Origin: Acidobacteriaceae bacterium
Lineage (GTDB): Bacteria > Acidobacteriota > Terriglobia > Terriglobales > Acidobacteriaceae
Length of the DNA stretch: 53,504 nt
Reading direction: 5' to 3'
Assembly: GCA_003132445.1 (NCBI GenBank)
Contig: PKXU01000090.1
Coordinates: forward strand, 66,385-119,888
Part shown: piece by piece, positions 1 to 9,100 of the stretch
How positions within the stretch are numbered: position 1 is the first letter of the stretch
How the letters are laid out: the number at the start of each line of letters is the position of its first letter
Notes under the pieces: generated by a model
What the model was told of the DNA's origin: nothing
Seen by the model: the letters and a program-made list of their open reading frames with translations, nothing else
Database searches by the model: none
Program-made: the position numbers and the translations under genes

Positions 1-4
1 CCAC

Positions 5-328
5 GTGCGGGTGAAAGCCAGCGTCATTCTTGTCGAGGCTCTCATCGTTCTTGGAATCTTCGTGCAGTGGTTGCTGGTTGGCTCGTGGCTCGACAAACGG
101 AACGAGCAATCGAAGCCTACGCGCCGGTGGGTCGTACTAATCGCAGTCATCACCGTCGGCGGCTTTGTCATGGCTCTGACCGCGTTCGGGCAGCGCGGTG
201 AAGCTGAACTCGTCAACATCTATTCGGCCATGATCACACTGCTGGCGTGGATCGTCCTGATAGTTATGTTCGTCGCGGGATGGGTAGCATCGGTGATCAG
301 GAAAATCCGCCATCCGGCTCCGCAATAG
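5..328 (+). CDS. Small membrane protein of unknown function
   Basis: A 107-residue protein with three clear hydrophobic segments at about residues 6-27, 42-61 and 71-97, separated by short charged loops, with a basic C-terminus. I do not recognise a family. The reading frame begins at a GTG four bases from the window edge and stays open to the edge, so the true start may lie outside. A second GTG six bases further on is also possible. It ends about 65 bases before the convergent end of hflX. It is probably a real inner-membrane protein, but no function can be assigned. Confidence 0.55.
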   Translation: MRVKASVILVEALIVLGIFVQWLLVGSWLDKRNEQSKPTRRWVVLIAVITVGGFVMALTAFGQRGEAELVNIYSAMITLLAWIVLIVMFVAGWVASVIRKIRHPAPQ

Positions 329-394
329 GTGATTTGTCGTTCATGACTGCCGCTACCCCATTCTTCGTGTTCTTTTGCGAGCAGGCGGCTATTC

Positions 395-1858
395 TCAACC
401 GATGACGAAGTCCCTTACTCTTCTCAGCACCGACGCCGGCGCCTCCACTTCCAACTCCACCGCACCACCCTTATATGCGCGCGAATAAATTCGCGCTTTG
501 TCTTCCAACATAGCCAGCGTTTTCCCCTCCGATTGCGGCACGCGCAGATGCACGCGGCTCACGGGATCTTCTTCGATCATTGCGTCGATGCGCGCGAGCA
601 AGCGATCCAATCCCGTGCCCTCGGCAGCGGAAACATAAACCGTTTTCGAATCTTCGCGCTGGGCGTCGGCCTGGAGCGATTGCGCCACTTCGTCATCCAG
701 CAGATCGATCTTGTTCATGACCCGCAGGCGCGGCTTCTTTTCCGCTTCCAGTTCTTTGAGAACAATTTCGACTTGCGCGTCCTGCTCGGCGGAAAGGCGG
801 CTGCTGGCATCGGACACATGGAGAATCAACGATGCCCGCTGTACTTCTTCGAGCGTGGCGCGGAAGGCCGAGACCAGCGTATGCGGCAGGTTGCGAATGA
901 ATCCTACAGTGTCTGACATCAGGATCTTACGTTTCGAAGGCAGCTCCACGCCGCGAATCGTGGGATCGAGAGTGGCAAACATGCGCGGCGATTCCAGCAC
1001 CTTGGCTTGCGTCAGCGCATTGAACAGCGTCGACTTCCCCGCATTGGTGTAGCCGACCAGTGCAACGGTCGCGACCGGAGCGGACTCGCGCCGCTGCCGC
1101 TGCTGGCGGCGAATGCGCCGCACGTTTTCAATTTGACCCTCTACATTGCGGACGCGCCGCGCAATTTTTCGCCGGTCGGTTTCGAGTTTGGTTTCACCGG
1201 GGCCGCGCGTACCAATGCCGCCGCCGAGTTGCGACATCTCAATGCCATGGCCGGCCAGCCGCGGCATCATATATTGCAATTGCGCCAGTTCGACCTGCAA
1301 CTGGCCTTCTCGGGTACGCGCATGCCGCGCAAAAATGTCGAGAATGAGCTGCGTGCGGTCGATGACTCGCCGCTGAATAATTTTTTCAATATTGCGCTGC
1401 TGCGAAGGGCTGAGATCGTGATCGAAAAGAAGAACGTCGGCGTTCACCGAAGCGGCCGCGCCCGCGATTTCCTCAAGCTTGCCGGCGCCAATCAAGGTGG
1501 CCGGATCGGGCCGGTCGCGCCGCTGGAGAATCTCGCCAACGACCGTTGCTCCGGCGCTTTCCGCCAGCGTGCGGAGTTCTGCGATCGACTCCTCGGCGTC
1601 AAACTCGGGAATGCTTGGCTTGCCGTTAGATTTCGGCATGCCCGCCCGCTTCGCTTGCAAGGCGGCCGCTTCTCGCGCGACCGTGGCTTGCGCGGTCACT
1701 GCCGCTTTCGCGCCGCCGCGTCCGCGGGTGCGGACGTCGATCCCGACGAGAAATGCGCGCTCGCGCTCTGGTTCCGCGCGAACGACTTCAGTTCCTAGTG
1801 GCAGACGTCTGCCGGCAGGCGCGGTGCCGCGGGATTTCTTGCGATGAGAACTGACCAA
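395..1858 (-). CDS. hflX: GTPase HflX (ribosome-associated, stress-related)
   Basis: HflX is a translational GTPase-family protein that binds the 50S subunit and splits stalled or heat-damaged ribosomes. The 487-residue protein shows the HflX N-terminal domain, the linker containing GPGETKLE, then a G domain with the P-loop GYTNAGKST near residue 267, the G3 motif DTVGF near 314 and the G4 motif NKID near 381. It is longer than usual because of a basic, Ala/Arg-rich N-terminal extension of roughly 90 residues before the conserved core, so the start could be internal. It lies 56 bases downstream of hfq on the same strand, the classical hfq-hflX arrangement, and is probably cotranscribed with it. 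Confidence 0.95.
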   Translation of the reverse strand: MVSSHRKKSRGTAPAGRRLPLGTEVVRAEPERERAFLVGIDVRTRGRGGAKAAVTAQATVAREAAALQAKRAGMPKSNGKPSIPEFDAEESIAELRTLAESAGATVVGEILQRRDRPDPATLIGAGKLEEIAGAAASVNADVLLFDHDLSPSQQRNIEKIIQRRVIDRTQLILDIFARHARTREGQLQVELAQLQYMMPRLAGHGIEMSQLGGGIGTRGPGETKLETDRRKIARRVRNVEGQIENVRRIRRQQRQRRESAPVATVALVGYTNAGKSTLFNALTQAKVLESPRMFATLDPTIRGVELPSKRKILMSDTVGFIRNLPHTLVSAFRATLEEVQRASLILHVSDASSRLSAEQDAQVEIVLKELEAEKKPRLRVMNKIDLLDDEVAQSLQADAQREDSKTVYVSAAEGTGLDRLLARIDAMIEEDPVSRVHLRVPQSEGKTLAMLEDKARIYSRAYKGGAVELEVEAPASVLRRVRDFVIG

Positions 1859-1914
1859 ACCGAAAACGCCTTATCCTAATTCCCGATTATTCTCGAGTCC
1901 CTGTGCCCCTGCTC

Positions 1915-2238
1915 CTACCCTTCGGTGCCGGTGCCCGGCGCGCTGGGCGCGGCCACCGGCCCAGTGGCCGATCCCGGTCCCGCCGCTTTGTCCGAATGCG
2001 GGACGTGGGCAACATGCGCCGACGTCACTCGCCCCATCACCACGGTAGAAATTGCATGCTTAAAAATGAGTTGCTCCTGACCGTTCGCCTCCAGCACCAC
2101 CGAGTACTTGTCGAAGGAGCGGATGCGGCCCGTTAATTTCACGCCGCTCAGCAGATAAATCGTTATGCTGAGTCTTTCCTTGCGGGCCGTGTTGAGGAAG
2201 GAATCCTGGATGTTTTGCGCCGGCTTATTGCTGTCCAT
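1915..2238 (-). CDS. hfq: RNA chaperone Hfq
   Basis: Hfq is the hexameric Sm-like RNA-binding protein that pairs small RNAs with mRNAs. The first 70 residues carry the Sm1 and Sm2 motifs: the QDSFLN helix (Gln11 matching E. coli Gln8), [14 protein letters not shown], and the distal FKHAIST with the conserved Lys60-His61. The C-terminal tail of about 37 residues is Pro/Ala/Gly-rich and looks disordered. The ATG is preceded by an AGGAGA ribosome site. hflX follows on the same strand. No miaA is present upstream, unlike in proteobacteria. The 280 bases between this gene and the ferredoxin gene presumably hold its promoter; I see no distinct motif there. Confidence 0.97.
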   Translation of the reverse strand: MDSNKPAQNIQDSFLNTARKERLSITIYLLSGVKLTGRIRSFDKYSVVLEANGQEQLIFKHAISTVVMGRVTSAHVAHVPHSDKAAGPGSATGPVAAPSAPGTGTEG

Positions 2239-2521
2239 AGCCGATCTCCTTAGTTAGAAACTGCTAAGACGTGTACATCTGCCACACCCGCCCACGAACT
2301 CGTCCGTGAGCAAGCTCATAGCAATTGCACGTTCCCGGAAGCCTTCCCGTTGCTACAGGAACCAGAGGACCTCGCACCGCCAAACGACCCCGTCCACGGC
2401 GCGTTCCAGCAGATGTGAGTACCATACGGCGATCTTGGCAGCTTTTCAACTGGAACTTGCCTTTTGCTGCAACGCGCGTCTCCCATCGCCCGGCTGGAGA
2501 GGAATAAACGGTAAATTCCGG

Positions 2522-2776
2522 TTAGCGCTTGTAAAAGGCGGCGTTCTTCGCGATGAAGTCTTTCTTCTCCTCGGGCACTTCGTCGATGGCATGGATCGAG
2601 TCGGAAGTGCAGACCGGAATACAAGCGCCACAATCGATGCATCCTTCCGGGTCAACGTACATTTGAATAGACGACTCAAATTCCGCTTCATCCTCCTTGG
2701 GATGAATGCAATCCGTGGGACAAACTTCCACGCAAAGAGAATCTTTAATGCAGGTATCAGTAATTACGTAGGCCAT
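2522..2776 (-). CDS. Bacterial-type ferredoxin, two Fe-S clusters
   Basis: An 84-residue soluble electron carrier. The first cluster motif has Cys9, Cys15, Cys19-Pro and Cys23. The second is a regular CxxCxxCxxxC set at Cys46, Cys49, Cys52 and Cys56. The C-terminal part (DEVPEEKKDFIAKNAAFYKR) resembles the tail of FdxA-like ferredoxins. The first motif is not a standard CxxCxxCxxxCP, because Cys9 is followed by five residues, so a [3Fe-4S] or altered cluster is possible at that site. The gene stands alone on the minus strand. Two CRP/FNR-type palindromes lie about 100 and 200 bases upstream of the start, suggesting control by a CRP-family regulator. Confidence 0.9.
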   Translation of the reverse strand: MAYVITDTCIKDSLCVEVCPTDCIHPKEDEAEFESSIQMYVDPEGCIDCGACIPVCTSDSIHAIDEVPEEKKDFIAKNAAFYKR

Positions 2777-2867
2777 AATGAATTCAATCTCCAGAACGAA
2801 ATAAGTTTTCTTTGCTTCTTTTCGCGTTCCTACAAGAATGAGTGTAAGAAGGCAAAGGAGATCGAGC

Positions 2868-2883
2868 CGTGATTTCGGTCACA
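2868..2883. promoter_or_regulatory. CRP/FNR-type palindrome upstream of the ferredoxin gene
   Basis: The bases read GTGA, six spacer bases, TCACA, one mismatch from the TGTGA-N6-TCACA consensus of CRP-family dimers. Its centre is about 99 bases upstream of the ferredoxin ATG. Binding is inferred, not shown. Confidence 0.45.
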
Positions 2884-2948
2884 GGAGGCTGGGCGTGCAG
2901 GCAAGGAGTCGTGGGAGGCGTATCTACGAAGGCTTCCAGCGCCTTGAT

Positions 2949-2984
2949 GATGCGCGTCACGCGCATCTGTGACGACCGTCACGG
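2949..2984. promoter_or_regulatory. Two adjacent perfect palindromes, one CRP-type
   Basis: GATGCGCG and CGCGCATC flank three bases at 2949-2967. Two bases later comes GTGACG-AC-CGTCAC (2969-2982), which also reads TGTGA-N6-TCACG, a CRP-like half-site pair. With the site at 2868 this makes three dyads in about 115 bases upstream of the ferredoxin gene. They could be operators for the ferredoxin (minus strand), for the 3314 operon (plus strand), or both. Confidence 0.45.
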
Positions 2985-3043
2985 AAATAGACCGGATACA
3001 AGACTTAAATGGCTTCAATTGATGTAGGCCTTTTTACAAGGAT

Positions 3044-3102
3044 CGCCCGGCCCTACCCACAGAACCCCACAAGCCGTTTCCCCAGACGGCGAGGGCCGGG
3101 CG
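3044..3102. other. Large stem-loop in the 2777-3313 spacer
   Basis: CGCCCGGCCCT at 3044-3054 pairs perfectly with AGGGCCGGGCG at 3092-3102. Inside the loop GCCGT (3073-3077) pairs with ACGGC (3086-3090). It could be a structured leader of the plus-strand operon that starts at 3314, a terminator-like element, or a small RNA. No T-run follows. The rest of the 537-base spacer holds the palindromes listed separately and no gene I can support. Confidence 0.4.
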
Positions 3103-3313
3103 CTTAAAGGCCTGCAGAATCCCTCTGGCTTTCCCCTTTAGAAGCTGTAATTCATGCATCCGAAATGTGTGCGAACAGCCACAGCGTGGCCCGCAGCACA
3201 CTCCGCGTCGCTCCCTACGTACGCCAAACCCCTTGAAAGATCAAGCAGATCCGATTCGGCACTTGATTTGCCGCTCTTCTCAGCGTACGTCAAGCAGACG
3301 GGCGGAGGACAGC

Positions 3314-3466
3314 ATGGAAATGGCAATCACATTCGTGACGGCGGTCGGTGGAATGGTTTTCTCGCTGGCGGTAGCGTTGCTTGCGGAAGAACTGATCTTT
3401 GGGCAAGTAATCCGTGCGTTCTTTTCTCAACGGACGGTCTCAGCAAAATTGGAACAGAAGCGGTGA
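3314..3466 (+). CDS. 50-residue single-pass membrane peptide
   Basis: The ATG at 3314 follows a strong GGAGGA ribosome site. The 50-residue product has one hydrophobic segment at about residues 4-24 and a basic C-terminal tail (AFFSQRTVSAKLEQKR). A longer reading of the same frame from upstream lacks a ribosome site and has an unstructured N-terminus, so I chose this start. It ends 28 bases before the SPFH gene on the same strand and is probably cotranscribed with it. It may be a small partner or subunit of that membrane complex, which is inference from position only. Confidence 0.6.
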   Translation: MEMAITFVTAVGGMVFSLAVALLAEELIFGQVIRAFFSQRTVSAKLEQKR

Positions 3467-3494
3467 ATCGAGAAACTGGTAAAGGAGAACGGCG

Positions 3495-4820
3495 ATGCTG
3501 GCGTTGAAATATTTGTTATTCACGAGTGGCCTCGGGATGATTCTCGTGGCTATGGGCATTTTGGGTTATGACCTGTACCGCGAACTGCTGTACCGGCGGG
3601 CGCTAGCCGCGAATAGCGGGGGCACCGTGCCGCCTCTGCCGCAATGGCGATGGCGAACTTCGGTGGCGCTCGCTCTGCTGGCCTGGGGACCGATTTTGCT
3701 CGCATTCAGTATTGTGGTGGTGCCGAGCGGGATGGCGGGAGTTCGCGTCAGTCAAATGAGTGGGACGCTGCGGGGCACGTTGTATCCGGGGGTGCACTTT
3801 GTGCTGCCGCTGGTCGAAGACGTCGCGCTGTTCGATACGCGAGATCAGGTCTTCACGACGGGCGTATCGGAAGATGGAAAAAATGCAGCGGCCAACGTCT
3901 CGAGTAAATCTCAATTGCTCGATGTGCAGGCCAAAGAGGGACTGACCCTGGGACTTGCCATCACGGTGCGTTACCGCCTCGATCCGGCAAAACTGGATTA
4001 CATTCAAAGCAATCTTCCTCGTCCGGTGGAAAGAGAAATCGTTCCGCCAATCGTGGCCAGCGTGTGGCGCGAGTTAGTTCCAAACTATACGGTGCGAGAC
4101 GTTTTTTCGGCGAAGCGGGAAGAAGTGCGGCGAAAAGCCGCTGGCATGATCACGCAGACGCTGGCAGCCGACGGAATTGTGGTGAAAGAAGTAATGCTGC
4201 GCGACATTCAATTGCCCGAGGAGTACGCGAAAGGGCTGGAGACGCTGTTGCTGAAAGAACAGGAAAATGACCGCATGGGGGTAGAGACGGAGCTGAAGCA
4301 GAAGCAGGTGCGCATCGCGGAACTTGAAGCCGAGGCGACGAAGGTGCAACAGATCAAGCAGGCTGAGGGCGAGGCGCAGGTTCACGTCTTGCAGGCGAAG
4401 GGCGAGGCCGATGCGATGCAGTACACCCTGCCGTTAAAGGAAAAACAGATTCAACAGAGCAAGCTGGAAGCGGAGGCGCGCAAGGAAGCGACGATTCAAA
4501 ACGCGGAAGCCGCGGCGCAGGCCAAGGTCATTGACAGCAAGGCGGAAACCGAACGACGGAAATTGCTGGCCGAGGCGGAGGCGGATCGCATTCGCGTGAC
4601 GGCCGCTGCCGACGCGGAGAGGATGTCGAGCGAGGCGGCGATTCTGAAACAGAATCCGCTGCTCATTAACAAGATCATTGCGGAGCGGCTCTCGGACAAA
4701 TTGCAAATTATGATGGTGCCGGCGGACGGCAAATTTTTCTTCGCCAACGACGTGTTGCGCAGCATGAGCATGACGAACCAGACAAGTCAGTCAGAACGTC
4801 CGGAGGAGCAGCCGAGATAG
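3495..4820 (+). CDS. SPFH/band-7 (stomatin/prohibitin-like) membrane protein
   Basis: A 441-residue protein with two N-terminal transmembrane segments (about 5-27 and 53-75), an SPFH domain from roughly 75 to 260 (starting VPSGMAGVRVSQ) and a long charged coiled coil from about 250 to 385 rich in Ala, Glu, Lys and Gln. The C-terminal segment NPLLINKIIAERLSDKLQIMM is typical of family members. SPFH proteins form large ring or cage oligomers that organise membrane microdomains and often regulate membrane proteases. The ATG has a good AAAGGAGA ribosome site. The preceding 50-residue membrane peptide is its likely operon partner. The 190 bases after it hold nothing recognisable. Confidence 0.88.
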   Translation: MLALKYLLFTSGLGMILVAMGILGYDLYRELLYRRALAANSGGTVPPLPQWRWRTSVALALLAWGPILLAFSIVVVPSGMAGVRVSQMSGTLRGTLYPGVHFVLPLVEDVALFDTRDQVFTTGVSEDGKNAAANVSSKSQLLDVQAKEGLTLGLAITVRYRLDPAKLDYIQSNLPRPVEREIVPPIVASVWRELVPNYTVRDVFSAKREEVRRKAAGMITQTLAADGIVVKEVMLRDIQLPEEYAKGLETLLLKEQENDRMGVETELKQKQVRIAELEAEATKVQQIKQAEGEAQVHVLQAKGEADAMQYTLPLKEKQIQQSKLEAEARKEATIQNAEAAAQAKVIDSKAETERRKLLAEAEADRIRVTAAADAERMSSEAAILKQNPLLINKIIAERLSDKLQIMMVPADGKFFFANDVLRSMSMTNQTSQSERPEEQPR

Positions 4821-5012
4821 AGTGGATGGCACAGAGCGGATGGCGAAGATAAATGATTATATAAAACTAATTTTGAATTGGACTTTGCCGCTTTCCCCTT
4901 GGGGAACCACAAAGTCTTTTACCTGCAAGCTCACTCAAGTAGCCGCGTTTCCAGCCGATAGTTACGGTATCGAGCCCTGCGGCTATCGTTTCTTTTTGGA
5001 GTACCGATCACA

Positions 5013-5672
5013 ATGGCAGAAGTGCTTGAACCGTTCTATGTAACCGCCAAAGAGAATGAGGAGAAAGCAGTGGACTTTTCCCTGGCGCCTGGCGCGATGA
5101 GAAAACAAGTGGATTCCAGCGTGGCTCATGGCGATCCGGGAAACTGTGCGGTTCTTTCCCTGAGACCTGGGACGTCCAGACAAAATTCGGAAGCGCGGAT
5201 CCAGTTGATGCGGGAGGAACTGCTGGTTCTCGGCGAACGACTTTTGTTCGTCGATGATGAAGAGTCGATGGTTTTTCTGATGAAGCGCTGGCTGGAGCGA
5301 CTCGGGTATAAGGTGACAGGCTGCACCGTGCCCGAAGAAGCGCTGGAGATCTTCCGGTGCGGACCCCAGGATTTCGACCTCGTGTTGAGCGACTTCTCCA
5401 TGCCTCAAATGTGTGGCGTCGATTTCGCGCGGGAGCTTCTGCGAATTCGTCCCGATATGCCCATCTTCATCACTTCCGGCTATATTGGGCCCGCGGAGGA
5501 AGAACAAGTAAGGACTCTCGGCTTGCCGCAGATGCTGCCAAAACCCAGAACTTTTGAGGAGCTCGCTCAGACCCTTTACATGGCATTGTCAAAATTCAAA
5601 TCCTGCGCCCCCAGGAAAGAATCTCCCTTGGATTCAGAACCCGGACGAATGGCGGCCGCCTCAGGCGGTTAG
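5013..5672 (+). CDS. Response regulator receiver protein with N-terminal extension
   Basis: A 219-residue protein. Residues 1-75 are an extension I do not recognise. Residues 76-195 form a receiver domain with acidic pair Asp81-Asp82, phospho-acceptor Asp127 in LVLSDFSMP, Thr154 in FITSGY and Lys177 in PKP. The last 25 residues are polar and probably disordered. There is no DNA-binding or enzymatic output domain, so it probably acts by protein contacts or as a phosphate sink. It converges with the Rcp1-like regulator at 5705 with about 30 bases between them, so it may serve the neighbouring kinase. The ATG follows a TTGGAG ribosome site with a rather long spacing. Confidence 0.85.
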   Translation: MAEVLEPFYVTAKENEEKAVDFSLAPGAMRKQVDSSVAHGDPGNCAVLSLRPGTSRQNSEARIQLMREELLVLGERLLFVDDEESMVFLMKRWLERLGYKVTGCTVPEEALEIFRCGPQDFDLVLSDFSMPQMCGVDFARELLRIRPDMPIFITSGYIGPAEEEQVRTLGLPQMLPKPRTFEELAQTLYMALSKFKSCAPRKESPLDSEPGRMAAASGG

Positions 5673-5704
5673 AAGCTTCACCGGCTCTTGTAAGCCCCCG
5701 CAGT

Positions 5705-6181
5705 CTACTCTTCCACAGAGCCCTGCGGCGAGCTGCGCGTAGTAATCGGAGGCTGATTTGTAACCAGCCAATACAATCCCAAAAGTTTGACCATTTTCCG
5801 GAACTGCTCGAAATCAACCGGCTTTTGCAGGTAGCTGTTAGCCCCCAGGTTGTAGCCCTTCGCCATGTCCCGCTCTTCGCGCGAAGAGGTCATCAATACG
5901 ACGGGGATCGTCTTGGTCCTGGGATCGCTTTTGATTTGCTGGAGAACCTGCATTCCGTCAACCTTGGGCAACTTCAGATCGAGCAGGACCAATTTGGGTG
6001 GGTGCTCAAACGATCTCTGGCGGTGCGGTCCGGTGCAGAAAAGGAAGTCCAACGCTTCCTCGCCGTCGCGGGCAACGAACACGTGATTGGCCAGGCTTTC
6101 TGCGCGCAAGGCATGCAGAGTAAGGTCCACATCGTCTTGACTATCATCGACCAGAAGAATATCGATCACATCGGAATCCAT
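5705..6181 (-). CDS. Rcp1-like single-domain response regulator
   Basis: A 158-residue stand-alone receiver of the Rcp1/CheY-like type that pairs with phytochrome-like and other PAS kinases. Acidic pair Asp12-Asp13, phospho-acceptor Asp68 (LVLLDLKLPKVDG), Thr98 (VVLMTSS) and Lys120 (LQKP) are all present, with the typical insertion between beta-2 and beta-3. It starts two bases after the stop of the ETR1-like kinase on the same strand, so the two are almost certainly cotranscribed and form a two-component pair. Confidence 0.92.
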   Translation of the reverse strand: MDSDVIDILLVDDSQDDVDLTLHALRAESLANHVFVARDGEEALDFLFCTGPHRQRSFEHPPKLVLLDLKLPKVDGMQVLQQIKSDPRTKTIPVVLMTSSREERDMAKGYNLGANSYLQKPVDFEQFRKMVKLLGLYWLVTNQPPITTRSSPQGSVEE

Positions 6182-6183
6182 AG

Positions 6184-9100
6184 TTAAGCTCCTGCTGAGG
6201 CATGTTTGTTGGTGAAAATCTTAGGGTCTGCATCCGCATCAACGGATTGACCGGCATCTGCCAATGTGAACCAGAAGGTCGTTCCTTTATCGACTTCAGA
6301 CTCGGCCCAGACGCGGCCACCATGCTTGCGAATGATGAGTTGCACCGTGGCCAGGCCGATCCCCGTGCCTTCGAAATCCTCGTTCCGGTGCAAGCGCTGA
6401 AAGACGCCAAAGAGTTTGTCTTTGTACTTCATGTTGAAACCCACGCCATTGTCACGAACGAAGAGGACTCTCTCTCCCTCTTGCTGAAGATCTCCGATCT
6501 CAATAATGGCGCACTCGCGAGGACGGGTGAACTTGAGCGCATTGGCAATCAGGTTTTGAAAAACCTGCTTAATCAGAACGGGATCGCACTGGGCGGGGGA
6601 AAGGTCCGCAATCTTCCAGGTCACCGCCCTGCCTTCAGCATCAGGCTGCAACAGGGCGACGACTTCATCGATCAGCGAATTGAGCTCCGCGCTTTGAATT
6701 TCGAGGGCATGACGGCCAAGCCGGGCTAGATTCAAAAGTTCATCGATCAGCAGCCCCATGCGACGCACTCCATCTTCGATGCGTCGCAGATGATGACAAG
6801 CCTCCGGCGGCATGCCGGGGCCAAAGTCTTCGATCAGCATACGAGAGAAGCCGCCAATGTGGCGTAACGGGGCCCTCAGGTCATGAGATACCGTGTACGT
6901 AAAGGCCTCCAACTCTTGATTGGCGGCCTCCAGCTGAACGGTCCGTTGCGTCACTCGCATTTCCAGTTCATCATTCAGTTTTCGTATCTCGCATTCGTCG
7001 GCCTTTCTTCGTGTGATGTCGCGAAAGGCGATCACGCCGCCCCGCACCGTTCCGCTTTTGTCCTTCAATGGGCCGCCGCTGGCTTCGATCCAAATTCCCT
7101 GATCTCGATTAGAGTTCCTCACAAAGATTTGCGCCGAAGTTGATTTCCCACGGATCGCATTGGCCAGTGGGGACTGATCGACAGGAAATGGGGTCACCAT
7201 GTCTTCCGTGTACAGGCCATAATGCTGGGCCCACTCGTTGCTCGGAATGTTTGCGGAGCCCAGTCCTAGAATTTGGCTTGCCGCCGGATTCCAGATAATA
7301 AATTTACCCCGTTCGTCAGCGACGACCAGTCCCTCGGCCATACTGTCCAGCACAGACTGCAGCATGCGCGACTGGATCTCGAGCTCCCCTCGCGAGTGAT
7401 GCAATTCCTCTGCTTTTTGCACTAGCTTTTCGGCTTGCGCGGCCATCTTTCTTTTTGCCTGCTTGAGCTCGCTGACATCGGTATTGGACTCCAGAATGCG
7501 CAGAGGGTGATTTTGCGTATTGCGCTGCAACACCCAAACGCTGGCGACCGCGACCTGGCTGCCATCCTGTTTGCGGTGCTCCAGTTCCCCTCCCAGGTTC
7601 CCGAACTTCGGAGTTCTGCTGCGATTTCTTCCAATGGTCTTGGAAACTGCGTTTGCAGCAATTCGTAGGAAATACGGCCCAGCGCCTCTTGGCGGGTGTA
7701 GCCAAAAAGCTTTTGCGCGCCCTGCGTCCACAGAATGATGCGGCCTTCCAGGTCTCGAACCATCACCTGCGCGAGATCCAGAACTTCGGCCTGCTCCCGC
7801 AGAGCTTCTTCCGCGTGTTTGCGCTCGGTGATATCGGTACGGATGGCAATGTAGCGGGCTGGCTTGCCATCCTCCACCAGAGTAGGAACGATGGTCGCAT
7901 CCACCCAATACATCGAACCATCTTTGGCGCGGTTTTTGATTTCGCCGTGCCATACCTTTCCGCGCGCGATGGTCTGGTACATCTGCTGAAAGAATTCCTT
8001 CGAATGATGCCCGGAGTTGAGGATGCGATGATTTTGGCCGATCAATTCGTGGCGCGTGTACTGACTGATCTTGCAGAACTTTTCGTTGACGTAGATGATC
8101 GTACCTTGCACATCAGTAACCGCCACGATGGCATGTTGATCGAGGGCAAATTTCTGATCCGCCAGTTCTTTCAGAACCGTCTTGCTACTGGCCAAGCTTT
8201 CTTGCAGAGCCTGCTCGGCAATCTTGCGGTCGCCGATGTCGCGCGCGATTTTGGAAGCGCCCACAATCACGCCGGCACGATCTCTGATGGGAGAGATGGT
8301 GACTGAGACGGGAATTTCTGTGCCATCTTTTCGTACGCGCACGGTCTCGAAATTTTCAACGCTCTCGCCACGGCGGATGCGCTGCAGAATCTCATCCTCT
8401 TCGTTCACACGGTCGGGCGGAAACAACACCAGCATCGACCGACCCATCGCTTCCGCGGCCGAATAGCCGAATATTTTCTCCGCTCCTCGATTCCAGGCGG
8501 TGATTTCTCCTTCCAGTGTTTTGCTGATGATCGCGTCTTCCGAGGACTCGACCACCGCAGCCAGCCATTCGCGGGCTTCTTCGGCCCGCTTGCGCTCCGT
8601 AATGTCGGCGCAAATCGCCATATACTGGCGAGGCGTGCCGTTGGCTTCGAGGAAAGGGACGATGGTGGTGTCGAGCCAGTACAGCGAACCGTCTTTGGCC
8701 CGGTTGCAGATCTCGCCCCGCCATACCTGGCCAGTCGCGATGGTCTGATACATCTGGTGGAGAAATTCTTTGGAATGATGGCACGAGTTAAGAATGCGAT
8801 CATTTTCTCCCAAAAGTTCGTCGCGGGAATATTTGCTGATGGCGCAGAGCCTGTCGTTAACGTAGGTGATGGTTCCGTGAACGTCCGTGGTGGCAACGAT
8901 CGCGTGCTGATCGAGCGCGAATTTCTGTTCCGCGAGTTCTTTCAATAGACCCTCGCTGGCCGCGAGAGTTTGCTGCGCCAGATCTTCAGAGCGCTTGCGC
9001 TCTGAAATCTGTTGCTCGAGCTCACGATTCACTCGCTCCAAATGCATCCGCCCGGGCAGCGAAATCACTTGGGAAACCAGCGGAACCAGCATCGCCGCAG

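Noticed and set aside
1007..1798. Open frame antisense to hflX (263 codons)
   Set aside because: Mirror of the HflX coding bias; composition is Arg/Ala-rich with no family signal.
2306..2872. Open frame antisense to the ferredoxin gene
   Set aside because: The ferredoxin on the minus strand is unambiguous; the antisense product has no domain.
7587..7590. Programmed ribosomal frameshift in the kinase
   Set aside because: A short C4/G4 run without a typical slippery heptamer or downstream structure does not support programming, and a similar break in another gene favours error or decay.
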